From Ktedonobacteraceae bacterium (GTDB taxonomy: Bacteria; Chloroflexota; Ktedonobacteria; Ktedonobacterales; Ktedonobacteraceae): a stretch of DNA of 20,694 bases. Position numbers and translations under genes: made by a program. The stretch spans positions 1 through 20,694 of the forward strand of contig JADBKA010000076.1 of NCBI GenBank assembly GCA_014896635.1, given 5' to 3'. Each line of letters starts with the position of its first letter. Position 1 is the first letter of the stretch. Below, piece after piece: positions 1 through 7,648 of this stretch. Below the pieces are notes generated by a model. The model saw nothing but the letters and a program-made list of their open reading frames with translations, was not told the DNA's origin and searched no databases.

Positions 1-854
1 TAAACGGGCGTTGGGGGCCTCTGCGGCTGAGGAGGCGTCTGCGGTATCTGGGCAGCGGGAGCAGGCTGAGGGGGTGCTGCCGGCGTGTATGTCACAGTTG
101 GTCTGGGAGCCGGGGTTGGTGGAGGAGCCGGTTGCGGCTGCTGTGCTGGATGGTATGTTGAGGCGCCGCACCTGGGGCAGAACGCGATGCCGGGCTTGAG
201 TTCGGCATTACATTTGCTGCAATACTGGCGCGGCTGCGCCAGGGGACGGCCACAGCCGGTGCAGAACGTATCGCCTGGCTCATAGGGCGTGTTACAATTG
301 CTGCAACGCAGCCCGCCAGGACCTGGAAATGGCGCAGGAGCCGGAGCCGGGTGGGGTTGCCCGGATGGCACATACATCGGCGTCTGAGCAGGCGGTTGTT
401 GTGACATTTGCTGCTGCACCTGGGACATAAGGTAGGCGGGAACCGGACCAATTCCAACTTCTGGCTTCTGCTGGCGCACCAGGCCATCAACCATATTGAG
501 TACCTGATTGCCCAGACTGGCCTGGCGCAGCGCACCCACTCCTGCCGTCAACGCCAGTGGCCAGAGAATCGGCAGCGCAACAACGCCTACCGCGCCGACT
601 GCCGCCTTATCAATCCAGCGCTGCTGGCCGATCATCGCCAGTACACCGCCCGTTGTGCGCTGGATCGTCAGCGAAAGGGCGGCCTGCATACCAATGATCG
701 CTTCAAAGTCGCCACCCTTCTTGATCTGGACAAGCATCTGATCCCTGTTGCCGATATACTGGGCCTGGTAGCCCTGCATCACATAGGCGTTTACCAGATC
801 TTTTGCCAGTCGCTCAACATCTATATCTTCCGAATTGTAAAAACGGGCATCCAT
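1..854 (-). CDS. Double zinc-ribbon, Pro/Gln-rich protein, C-terminus off the left edge
   Basis: An open frame runs from ATG at 854 to the window edge: 284 codons with no stop. The start is well supported by GGAGG at 863-867, 8 nt upstream. Residues 1-80 form a soluble alpha/beta-looking segment without a motif I recognise. Residues 84-110 are hydrophobic and could be one or two membrane-associated helices. A Gln/Pro linker follows. Then come two zinc ribbons of the C-x2-C ... C-x2-C type: Cys184/Cys187/Cys198/Cys201 and Cys212/Cys215/Cys226/Cys229, i.e. a DZR-like pair. The tail is Pro/Gln/Ala-rich and continues outside the window. Function is unknown. Such ribbons are common in bacterial proteins as small structural or protein-binding modules. 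It is transcribed alone here and is in the same direction as the XRE gene at 1005-1793, 150 nt away. The reading frame is certain; the role is not. Confidence 0.85.
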   Translation of the reverse strand, partial: MDARFYNSEDIDVERLAKDLVNAYVMQGYQAQYIGNRDQMLVQIKKGGDFEAIIGMQAALSLTIQRTTGGVLAMIGQQRWIDKAAVGAVGVVALPILWPLALTAGVGALRQASLGNQVLNMVDGLVRQQKPEVGIGPVPAYLMSQVQQQMSQQPPAQTPMYVPSGQPHPAPAPAPFPGPGGLRCSNCNTPYEPGDTFCTGCGRPLAQPRQYCSKCNAELKPGIAFCPRCGASTYHPAQQPQPAPPPTPAPRPTVTYTPAAPPQPAPAAQIPQTPPQPQRPPTPV

Positions 855-898
855 CCTGATATCCTCCGACGTCGCTTTAACATTTCTTCCTATCGCTT

Positions 899-916
899 TT
901 GATTGCCGGCGATCAA
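899..916. promoter_or_regulatory. Near-perfect 18-bp palindrome upstream of the zinc-ribbon gene
   Basis: TTGATTGCCGGCGATCAA reads the same on both strands except for one T/G position pair. It is centred about 53 nt upstream of the zinc-ribbon start codon at 854. In the minus direction its left part TTGATC could also serve as a -35 box, with a weak GATAGG 16 nt further on. It could be an operator; no regulator can be assigned. Confidence 0.35.
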
Positions 917-1004
917 CTGCCGAAAACTTTTTTCCTGCTTACATCTACGTTCCTGCGCTGCCAGGGTTTGAGTGGGGGCAACCAATGTTCCCAGTATACC
1001 ATAT

Positions 1005-1793
1005 CTACCATCCCAGTTCTTGATAGATTGCCAGCGTCTGCTGATCGCCCGGAACATAGCTGACCATCGAGTAGCTGTTGATGCCGGTAAAAACGGTTGT
1101 CGCCGTGCGCAATGCCAGCATTCCTAACCTGCTGTGCTGCACACGAAACATGAAAGATGGTGTGGGCTTGCCATGTGGGTACGCGGAGGCAGCGATACGC
1201 TTGAAATCCGGCATCTCACGCATGCGCTTCCAGAGGGTCCTGTACTCCGGTAGGTGCGTTAACGTGCGTGTGTTATAAAGAAAGTCACTGATCAACCGGC
1301 GGGCCAGTTGTTCCCAGCCGTGCAGGCGCCGGCGCATCTCTGGATCAAAGACCAGTTCCAGCAGGTGCAGCGGCTCACCTTTCGCAATTTCGTCCTGGAC
1401 TTCAAAGAGTTCTATGGCAGCACTGTTCCAGGAGTGCAGATACCAGAGGCGGGTCAACGAATGCGTCGGATACGAGGTTTTGTAGACCAGCAGCCGCGCC
1501 AGATCCCCCAGGTCCAGCAGCGCACTCTCAGCCGGCTCCGCGTCGATTACCTGGCCTGTCAGTGTGGTAAACGCCTCGTAGAGATGCTGCCGCTCATTGC
1601 CCGGCAGATCCAGTGCGCGCGCTATGCTCTGTACAACATGCGGCGAAGGATTGGTACGTTGCCCGGTCTCCAGGTGATACACATAGGTGCGAGAGAGCTG
1701 TGTCGCCTGTGCAAGCTGTCCCTGCGATAATCCCCTCTTCTGCCGCAATTGCGTGATTAATCGCGCAAATTCAGATACATTATTCTCATCCAT
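1005..1793 (-). CDS. XRE-family regulator with MmyB-like ligand-binding domain
   Basis: 262 aa from ATG at 1793. Residues about 8-65 are an XRE/Cro-type helix-turn-helix, with the typical GLSQGQLAQATQLSRTYVYH stretch and a following ETGQR turn. Residues about 95-262 match the MmyB-like C-terminal ligand-binding domain, a PAS-like fold usual in this family (landmarks WNSAAIELF near the middle and the conserved FRVQHSRLGML segment). A longer frame starts at 1919, but I chose 1793. GGGGGA lies 5-6 nt before it, the protein then begins at the usual distance from the HTH, and a good promoter (1837-1865) sits inside the longer version. The gene is divergent from fadD, with about 200 nt between starts, so it may control fadD and itself. 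Its ligand is unknown; an acyl compound is a reasonable guess from context only. Confidence 0.9.
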   Translation of the reverse strand: MDENNVSEFARLITQLRQKRGLSQGQLAQATQLSRTYVYHLETGQRTNPSPHVVQSIARALDLPGNERQHLYEAFTTLTGQVIDAEPAESALLDLGDLARLLVYKTSYPTHSLTRLWYLHSWNSAAIELFEVQDEIAKGEPLHLLELVFDPEMRRRLHGWEQLARRLISDFLYNTRTLTHLPEYRTLWKRMREMPDFKRIAASAYPHGKPTPSFMFRVQHSRLGMLALRTATTVFTGINSYSMVSYVPGDQQTLAIYQELGW

Positions 1794-1821
1794 GCGCTTC
1801 CCCCGATTTACGACATTGTTC

Positions 1822-1865
1822 GTTAGCTGTTCTCCTATTATGCGCCAGAATTTGTTAGCTGGCAA
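1822..1865 (-). promoter_or_regulatory. XRE gene promoter with two GTTAGCTG direct repeats
   Basis: On the minus strand TTGCCA (1865-1860) and CATAAT (1842-1837) are separated by exactly 17 nt. Each matches the sigma-70 consensus at five of six positions. The predicted transcript starts near 1830, about 37 nt before the ATG. The octamer GTTAGCTG (plus-strand reading) occurs at 1822-1829 and 1854-1861, 32 bp apart, which is three helical turns. One copy touches the -35 box and the other covers the start site. This arrangement suits autoregulation by the XRE protein. The sequence match is seen; the regulation is inferred. Confidence 0.55.
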
Positions 1866-1867
1866 CG

Positions 1868-1897
1868 TTCCCTTTTTCTGGAAGAGGGCCATATAAT
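1868..1897 (+). promoter_or_regulatory. Possible fadD promoter
   Basis: A perfect TATAAT at 1892-1897 is preceded, at 18 nt, by TTCCCT (three of six matches to the -35 consensus). Transcription would begin near 1904, giving a leader of roughly 95 nt before the fadD ATG at 1999. TAACAT (1903-1908) and ATGTTA (1923-1928) form a loose inverted repeat just downstream. The -35 is weak, so an activator may be needed. Confidence 0.4.
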
Positions 1898-1998
1898 GTG
1901 AGTAACATAATTGGAGCAAGGGATGTTATTGTCTGTTGAGTGACAGGGCAGTTGCTCAGGGCAGCGGTTTTTTAGCCCCCTGGAGAGGAGAGTTATCT

Positions 1999-3759
1999 AT
2001 GTCTGATTCATCGCTTGTCAACCATACACCTTCTTCTAAGAATAATGAAGAAGACTTTCTCAAGAGCCACCCCTGGATACGTAATTACGAAACAGGTGTT
2101 CCCGCCCACATTGACATTCCCGATCATCCGCTTACCTGGCTGCTCGATACGACGGCCAGTCGCTACCCGGCGCATACTGCTCTCATCTATCTCGGCACAA
2201 AAATTACCTACGCGCGCTTCTCCGAGCTGGCGAACCGCTTTGCTCTCGGTCTGCAACGGCTGGGTGTGAAAAAGGGGGATCGCGTCGCCATCGCGCTGCC
2301 GAACATTCCCCAGTATCCCATTGCCTTTTATGGCGCTTTGCGTGCGGGCGCTGTGGTTGTTCCCACGAACCCGTTGTATACCGAGCGCGAAATGCAGCAC
2401 CAGCTTGCCGACTCAGGAGCGCGCGTGCTGGTCATGCTCGACATGTTTTATCCTGTCGTGCGCAATATTCGTAAGCAGACGGCAGTAGAACAGACCGTGC
2501 TCACCAGTCCTGCCGATTTTCTCTCGCCGGTCCTGAAGTTGCTCTATCCACTCAGTCAGCGTGGAGCGAAACTGCCGCAGCCGCCACTGACAAAGAAAGA
2601 ATTTCATGAGGATACAACGCTGCACAGCATGCAGTCTATTTTAGCGTCTGGTACCGCTCCGGCAGGAGCGGCAGAACCGACCAGCGTTCCGCTCAGCGGA
2701 GACGACCTGGCCGTCCTGCAATACACCGGCGGCACAACGGGTCTCTCTAAAGGCGCCATGCTCACCCATCGCAACTTGCTTGCGAACGCCCTTCAGGTCA
2801 GAGCCTGGGTGCCGCGCGCGCATGAGGGACAGGAGTCTATCCTCTGTGTTGCGCCGTTCTTCCATTCCTATGGCATGACGGTCGGTATGAACTTTGGTAT
2901 TCGCCTGGCGGCCACGCTGATTTTGTTGCCGCGCTTTAAAGCAAAAGAGGTGCTGGCGACCATTCGGCGCTACCAGCCGAGCATGATGCCGGGCATTCCC
3001 ACCATGTACATCGCGCTCATAAGAGAGGCGGGCGAGCACACGCGCGCGATGGAGTCGATCAAGTATTGCATCAGTGGAGCTTCGGCGCTGCCGGCGAAAG
3101 TGCAACAGGACTTTGAGCGCATCACGCATGGCAAGCTGGTTGAGGGCTATGGACTGAGCGAAGCCTCGCCGGTCACGCACTGCAATCCACTCACCGATAA
3201 GTGCCGCAACGGCAGCATTGGTCTGCCCATGCCGAATGTCGAAGCGACTATCCTGGATGCTAAAACCGGCGAGCCGCTGCCGCCTGGCGAAGTAGGTGAG
3301 ATTGCAGTCAGAGGACCAAATATCATGCAGGGCTACTGGAAGCGTGAAGAGGAGACGCGCAGTATCTTCGTCAACGGCTGGATGCGCACAGGTGATATCG
3401 GCAAAATGGATGAGGAGGGTTACTTCTACGTCGTTGACCGCTCTAAGGACTTGATCATTGCCGGCGGCTTCAATGTCTATCCACGCGAAGTTGAAGAGGT
3501 GTTGTTCCAGCATCCCGCCATTGCCGAGGCCGCAGTGACCGGTGTGCCTGACGAGTATCGCGGCGAAACGGTGGCAGCTTTTGTTGTTCTGAAACAGGGA
3601 TATACGCCTTCTGACGAATTAAAAGAGCAGATCCGTCAGTTTTGCAAGCAGAATCTGACGCCGTACAAAGTTCCCAAGTACCTGGAGTTCCGCGAGAGCT
3701 TGCCCAAAACGCTTGTCGGCAAGGTGTTGCGCCGCGAACTCCGGTTATCTCATCGTTGA
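1999..3759 (+). CDS. fadD: Long-chain acyl-CoA synthetase (AMP-forming)
   Basis: 586 aa. It activates a free fatty acid to acyl-CoA with ATP, through an acyl-adenylate; this is the entry step of beta-oxidation in the cytoplasm or at the membrane. Adenylate-forming motifs are in order: YTGGTTGLSKG phosphate loop at about residue 242, GYGLSEAS at about 383, WMRTGD around 464, DRSKDLIIAGGFNVYP from about 480, and the C-terminal catalytic lysine in LVGKVLRREL (Lys575). Length fits FadD enzymes. An upstream in-frame ATG at 1936 exists, but 1999 is preferred because GGAGAGGAG at 1982-1990 is 8 nt before it. A single gap of 119 nt separates it from fadE in the same direction. Chain-length preference cannot be read from sequence, so a medium-chain ligase is possible. 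Confidence 0.93.
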   Translation: MSDSSLVNHTPSSKNNEEDFLKSHPWIRNYETGVPAHIDIPDHPLTWLLDTTASRYPAHTALIYLGTKITYARFSELANRFALGLQRLGVKKGDRVAIALPNIPQYPIAFYGALRAGAVVVPTNPLYTEREMQHQLADSGARVLVMLDMFYPVVRNIRKQTAVEQTVLTSPADFLSPVLKLLYPLSQRGAKLPQPPLTKKEFHEDTTLHSMQSILASGTAPAGAAEPTSVPLSGDDLAVLQYTGGTTGLSKGAMLTHRNLLANALQVRAWVPRAHEGQESILCVAPFFHSYGMTVGMNFGIRLAATLILLPRFKAKEVLATIRRYQPSMMPGIPTMYIALIREAGEHTRAMESIKYCISGASALPAKVQQDFERITHGKLVEGYGLSEASPVTHCNPLTDKCRNGSIGLPMPNVEATILDAKTGEPLPPGEVGEIAVRGPNIMQGYWKREEETRSIFVNGWMRTGDIGKMDEEGYFYVVDRSKDLIIAGGFNVYPREVEEVLFQHPAIAEAAVTGVPDEYRGETVAAFVVLKQGYTPSDELKEQIRQFCKQNLTPYKVPKYLEFRESLPKTLVGKVLRRELRLSHR

Positions 3760-3783
3760 TCTGATCATATGCTATTGTAGGGT

Positions 3784-3835
3784 CGCCCTTTGTGGGCGTC
3801 CTGATGAACGCTGGTGAGCTGGCGAACTCCGCCAG
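3784..3835. repeat. Two small hairpins in the fadD-fadE spacer
   Basis: CGCCC/GGGCG (3784-3788 with 3794-3798) and CTGGCG/CGCCAG (3819-3824 with 3830-3835) can form two short stems between fadD and fadE. There is no T-run, so they are unlikely to be intrinsic terminators. They might act in processing or be remnants of a small repeat. Evidence is weak. Confidence 0.25.
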
Positions 3836-3878
3836 AGGAAATACCAGACTCCGCTAAAAGCAGAGGAGAGCACAACGC

Positions 3879-5663
3879 ATGTCAACAACCATCAATCCAA
3901 CAGAGCAAGGAACAGCTTTCCTGACAACGCCTGTCAGCGAGAGCGCGAATAAAGTCTTTACGCTGGAGCAGCGCGACGAGGAGCAGCGCTGGATCGAGGA
4001 GTCGTGCGCAACTTTCGTGGAGCGCGAAGTGCTGCCGCAGCTCGATGCTATCGAGAGCCAGCAGCCGGGCGTCATGCCGGCTCTGCTCAAAAAAGCCGGT
4101 GAGCAGGGACTGCTCTCGATAGAGGTGCCAGAAGAGTATGGCGGCACAGAACTGGGCCTGCTCACCAGCGCCCTCGTCGCTTCGCAGCAGCGCGAAGCCT
4201 CGTTCAGCGTGGCCTTTGGCGCGCACACTACTATCGGCACGCTGCCCATCGTCTACTACGGCACTGAGGCCCAGAAGCAGCGCTACCTGCCGAAACTGGC
4301 GAACGCTGAATGGATCTCCGCCTATGCCCTGACGGAGCCTGGTGTCGGCTCCGATGCCATGAACCTCAGTACACGCGCGGAACTCTCTGAAGACGGCAAA
4401 TACTACATTCTCAATGGCACCAAGCAGTGGATCTCCAACGCCGGCTTTGCCGACATTTTTATCGTCTTTGCCCGTGTCGGCAACGAGAAGCCTTCTGCTT
4501 TCATCGTCGAAGCTACTACCCCCGGTGTCTCGACGGGGGTGGAAGAGAACAAAATGGGCATCAAGGGATCTTCTACGCGCCAGGTCTACTTCGACAACGC
4601 GCGCGTCCCCGTTGAGAATCTGCTTGGCGAACTGCACAAAGGCTACAAAATCGCCTTCAACATCCTCAACATTGGTCGTCTGAAGCTGGGCGCTGGCACC
4701 GTCGGCGGTTCGCGTAACGCACTTGGACTCGCGGCTGCCTACACGACGGAGCGCAAAGCTTTCGGCAAATTCCTGCACGAGTTTGGCATGATTCAGAAGA
4801 AGCTCGCGCGCATGGCCGCCGAAACCTACGCTGCTGAGAGTGAAGTCTTCCGCACCGCCGCCAACATCAGTCGTGTGCAGCAAAGCAACGCCGGCAATGC
4901 CGAAGCCATGTTCAAAGCCGTCGAGGAGTTCGCTATCGAGGCTTCTATTGCCAAAGTGCATGGCAGCGAAGTGCTGGCCTTTGTCGTGGATGAAGGTGTA
5001 CAGATCTTTGGCGGCTATGGCTTTATGAAAGAGTATCCCATTGAGAAAGCCTACCGCGATGCGCGCATTCAGCGGATTTTTGAAGGCACCAACGAGATTA
5101 ACCGCATGGTGGCAGCGGGAACGCTCTTCCGCCGCGCGCTCAAGGGCCAGGTCGATCTGATGAGCAAGGCGCCCGAAGCCGATGCGCGTGTGCGCTCAGG
5201 CCAGCCGCTCAACAATGCTGGCGAAAACGTGCCGGCGGAACTACGCGCAGCCGTCAATGCGCTTGAGCGCGCTAAAGACGCGACGATCTACAGCGCCATG
5301 AAAGTAGCCATGAAGTACATGCAGGCGCTGGAAAATGAGCAGGAGTTCATGGATTACCTGGCGAACCTGCTGATTGACCTCTACGCCACTGATAGCGCGC
5401 TGGCCCGCGCCATCCAGGCCGTACAGCAGGAAGATGCGAACCAGGCCACACATGTCAAGCTGGCTCAGCTCGCTACCTGGCTGGCCTTCTCGCGCATCCG
5501 GGCGAATCTCGATCAGATGATCATGTCCTACACCGATGCGGAGAAAGTCGAAAAAGAGCTGGCGCGCGTGCGGGGCTACCTCGGCGACTATGTGATCAAC
5601 GGCCTGACGCTTCAGCGTGAGCTTGCCGCGCTGGTTGTCGAGAAACGGGGGTATCCGCTCTAA
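3879..5663 (+). CDS. fadE: Acyl-CoA dehydrogenase, long FadE type
   Basis: 594 aa, FAD-dependent. It oxidises acyl-CoA to trans-2-enoyl-CoA, the first step of the beta-oxidation cycle, passing electrons to ETF. Visible family signatures: YALTEPGVGSDA (about residues 151-162), the WISNAGFADIFIVFA strand, an RKAFGKFLHEFGMIQKKLA helix, and the C-terminal IFEGTNEINR with the catalytic Glu at about 402. About 170 residues follow that core, an extra helical domain as in VLCAD. Bacillus subtilis FadE is, from memory, also 594 aa. The start has AGAGGAG 9 nt upstream. It ends 15 nt from the convergent Uma2 gene. No etfAB genes are in the window, so they must lie elsewhere. Confidence 0.94.
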   Translation: MSTTINPTEQGTAFLTTPVSESANKVFTLEQRDEEQRWIEESCATFVEREVLPQLDAIESQQPGVMPALLKKAGEQGLLSIEVPEEYGGTELGLLTSALVASQQREASFSVAFGAHTTIGTLPIVYYGTEAQKQRYLPKLANAEWISAYALTEPGVGSDAMNLSTRAELSEDGKYYILNGTKQWISNAGFADIFIVFARVGNEKPSAFIVEATTPGVSTGVEENKMGIKGSSTRQVYFDNARVPVENLLGELHKGYKIAFNILNIGRLKLGAGTVGGSRNALGLAAAYTTERKAFGKFLHEFGMIQKKLARMAAETYAAESEVFRTAANISRVQQSNAGNAEAMFKAVEEFAIEASIAKVHGSEVLAFVVDEGVQIFGGYGFMKEYPIEKAYRDARIQRIFEGTNEINRMVAAGTLFRRALKGQVDLMSKAPEADARVRSGQPLNNAGENVPAELRAAVNALERAKDATIYSAMKVAMKYMQALENEQEFMDYLANLLIDLYATDSALARAIQAVQQEDANQATHVKLAQLATWLAFSRIRANLDQMIMSYTDAEKVEKELARVRGYLGDYVINGLTLQRELAALVVEKRGYPL

Positions 5664-5678
5664 TCTAAGGAGAAAACG

Positions 5679-6287
5679 CTAGTCATCGGAGAAGACCTGG
5701 AAGTAGATTTCGGCCATAGGTAGCTCCAGGTCCATCGGGTCAAGCTTAATGGTTTGTCCTGCCGTAAAGATTTCGGGTCTCCAGGCATTGACGCGCTGAT
5801 AGACTTCCACGCGCTCTTCGTCCTGGCTGACCAGTATATAGACTGCGAGCGACGGACATTTAATGTAGCGGGCGAATTTCTCGGTGCGATCAAACTCCTC
5901 AGTGCCTGGGGAAAGGATTTCAACGACAATGAGCGGAGACTCGATGCGGTGGTGCTTCGGTTTGCGATACTTTTTGTCCCAATCTGCGCGGTTGCAGGTA
6001 ACAACGACATCAGGCTCAGTAGAGGGTATATCACCAGGAATGGCAACGCGCTGCTCCTGAAAGACGCGACAGGGAACCTGCGTTCCTAATTGCTCTTTGA
6101 AAATTTTCGTGATATTGAAAGAGATCGTAGCGTGCTCCTGAGAAGGGGGAGCCATGTCATAGACGAGGCCGCGTATCATCTCATAGCGATAGGGGCCTGG
6201 ATGATCGACAAGATCTTCGAAAGCTTCCAGCGTCATAGGGATACCGCGAACTGGTGGGCTGTCTTCGTCATAGTTATACTGGACCAT
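5679..6287 (-). CDS. Uma2-family (DUF820) PD-(D/E)XK-like protein
   Basis: 202 aa from ATG at 6287; a longer frame to 6359 exists, but AGGAG lies 11 nt before 6287 and a promoter sits between the two starts. Family signs are a short N-terminal MTLEAFEDL helix, YEMIRGLVYDM, then the nuclease-like core: STEPDVVVT (Asp93), VVEILSPGTEEFDRTEKF (Glu123, Ser126, Lys137), and LAVYILVSQDEERVEVYQ. These are the conserved acidic and lysine positions of the Uma2 restriction-endonuclease-like fold. The cellular role of Uma2 proteins is not established; they are very numerous in Chloroflexota and Cyanobacteria. It lies opposite to, and between, fadE and fadA, so it interrupts an otherwise collinear pathway cluster and is probably an insertion unrelated to lipid metabolism. 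Confidence 0.9.
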   Translation of the reverse strand: MVQYNYDEDSPPVRGIPMTLEAFEDLVDHPGPYRYEMIRGLVYDMAPPSQEHATISFNITKIFKEQLGTQVPCRVFQEQRVAIPGDIPSTEPDVVVTCNRADWDKKYRKPKHHRIESPLIVVEILSPGTEEFDRTEKFARYIKCPSLAVYILVSQDEERVEVYQRVNAWRPEIFTAGQTIKLDPMDLELPMAEIYFQVFSDD

Positions 6288-6337
6288 ACGTGCATTATCT
6301 CCTGGGTGAGCGCAAAGTAACATCGAACGCAATGCAC

Positions 6338-6366
6338 AGTATACTCTCCATACTCGCACGGTGCAA
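6338..6366 (-). promoter_or_regulatory. Likely promoter of the Uma2 gene
   Basis: Reading the minus strand, TTGCAC (6366-6361) and TATACT (6343-6338) are 17 nt apart. The -10 box matches consensus at five of six positions, the -35 at three of six. The start would be near 6331, about 44 nt before the ATG. No convincing promoter for fadA was found on the plus strand in this 162-nt gap; a GATAAT at 6392-6397 lacks a -35 partner. Confidence 0.4.
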
Positions 6367-6449
6367 CAGGATAAAAAGCGTGAGACAGAGAGATAATGAC
6401 ACAGAGCTAAAAAAAGAGTATTTTGGCTATCGCCAGAGGAGCAACATAC

Positions 6450-7646
6450 ATGCCAGAAGCAGTTATCGTCAGTGCAGTACGCACTCCTATCGGGCGAGCG
6501 AACAAGGGCGTGCTCAAAGACGTGCGAGCCGATGACCTCGCCGCTTTCGCCGTCAAAGGCGCCGTTGAGCGCATACCACAGCTTGATCGTTCGCTCATCG
6601 AAGATGTGATCCTGGGCTGCGCTTTCCCCGAAGGGGAGCAGGGTATGAACCTGGCGCGCCTGGTTGGCGCGCTGGCCGGGCTACCGGAGACCGCCGCCGG
6701 CGTCACCGTCAACCGCTTCTGCGCTTCCAGTCTGCAAGCGGTCAACATGGCGGCACAGAGTATCATGCTCGGTCAGGGCGAAGTGATCGTAGCCGGCGGC
6801 GTAGAGAGCATGTCGCGTGTACCAATGGGCGGTTTCAATCCGAGCTTCAATCCGCGACTGGTTCAGCCGCGCGAAGGCGAGAAGAACAGCTCGCCCTACC
6901 CTCCCTGCGAACTCGAATACGGCTACTCCAGCTATATCCCGATGGGCATGACCGCTGAAAACCTGGCTCGCGAGTACAATATCAGCCGCGAAGAGCAGGA
7001 CGCCTTTGCCTTGCGCAGCCACCAGCGGGCGATTGCTGCGACCGATAGCGGCATTTTCAAGCGAGAAATCATCCCTGTACCTTTGCCTGATGGGCGCGTG
7101 ATGGAGATTGACGAAGGGCCTCGCCGCGACACCTCGCTGGAGAAGCTCGCCGCGCTTGAGCCTGCCTTTATCAAAGGCGGGAGCGTCACGGCGGGCAACG
7201 CCAGTCCTCTGAACGATGGAGCGGCCGCCGTCGTTCTGATGTCTGCGGAGAAGGCGCGCGATCTTGGCATCACCCCGCTGGCAAAGGTACGCACTATGGC
7301 GGTAGCCGGCGTCAGGCCCGATATCATGGGGATCGGGCCTGTGCCGGCGGTCCGCAAACTACTGAGTCGCGCCGGGCTGCACCTCAGCGATATTGACATC
7401 ATCGAGATCAATGAGGCATTTGCCGCCCAGACGCTCTCCGTTGTCAAAGTGCTCGACATCGACCAGGAGAAGCTCAACCCGCACGGTGGCGCCATCGCGC
7501 TCGGCCATCCCCTGGGGTGCAGCGGCGCGCGCCTGATTGCCACGCTGATCAACGATCTTCAGACAAAGGATAAGACGCTTGGTATCGCAACGCTCTGTGT
7601 TGGTGGCGGCCAGGGCGTAGCCACACTGATCGAGAGGTTATCATAG
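6450..7646 (+). CDS. fadA: Acetyl-CoA acyltransferase (thiolase)
   Basis: 398 aa. It cleaves 3-ketoacyl-CoA with CoA to acetyl-CoA and a shortened acyl-CoA, the last step of the cycle. All thiolase active-site motifs are intact: VNRFCASSLQA with nucleophile Cys91, INEAFAAQ, GGAIALGHPLGCSGAR with His353, and CVGGGQG with Cys383. The N-terminus PEAVIVSAVRTPIGR is typical. A start at 6423 is in frame, but 6450 is preferred, since AGAGGAG ends 8 nt upstream and the mature thiolase N-terminus begins there. The fadN start follows its stop after two bases, so the pair is translationally coupled. A biosynthetic acetoacetyl-CoA thiolase would look similar, but the fadN partner argues for degradation. 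Confidence 0.94.
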   Translation: MPEAVIVSAVRTPIGRANKGVLKDVRADDLAAFAVKGAVERIPQLDRSLIEDVILGCAFPEGEQGMNLARLVGALAGLPETAAGVTVNRFCASSLQAVNMAAQSIMLGQGEVIVAGGVESMSRVPMGGFNPSFNPRLVQPREGEKNSSPYPPCELEYGYSSYIPMGMTAENLAREYNISREEQDAFALRSHQRAIAATDSGIFKREIIPVPLPDGRVMEIDEGPRRDTSLEKLAALEPAFIKGGSVTAGNASPLNDGAAAVVLMSAEKARDLGITPLAKVRTMAVAGVRPDIMGIGPVPAVRKLLSRAGLHLSDIDIIEINEAFAAQTLSVVKVLDIDQEKLNPHGGAIALGHPLGCSGARLIATLINDLQTKDKTLGIATLCVGGGQGVATLIERLS

Positions 7647-7648
7647 CC

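Noticed and set aside
408..902. Plus-strand open frame of 164 codons
   Set aside because: It is antisense to the zinc-ribbon gene, whose frame has a good ribosome site and two complete zinc ribbons; the plus-strand product has no recognisable motif.
2641..3513. Minus-strand open frame of 290 codons
   Set aside because: It is a shadow of fadD, whose adenylate-forming motifs are all in the plus frame.
3882..4961. Minus-strand open frame of 359 codons
   Set aside because: It lies wholly within fadE and is explained by codon bias in a GC-rich gene; no family resemblance.
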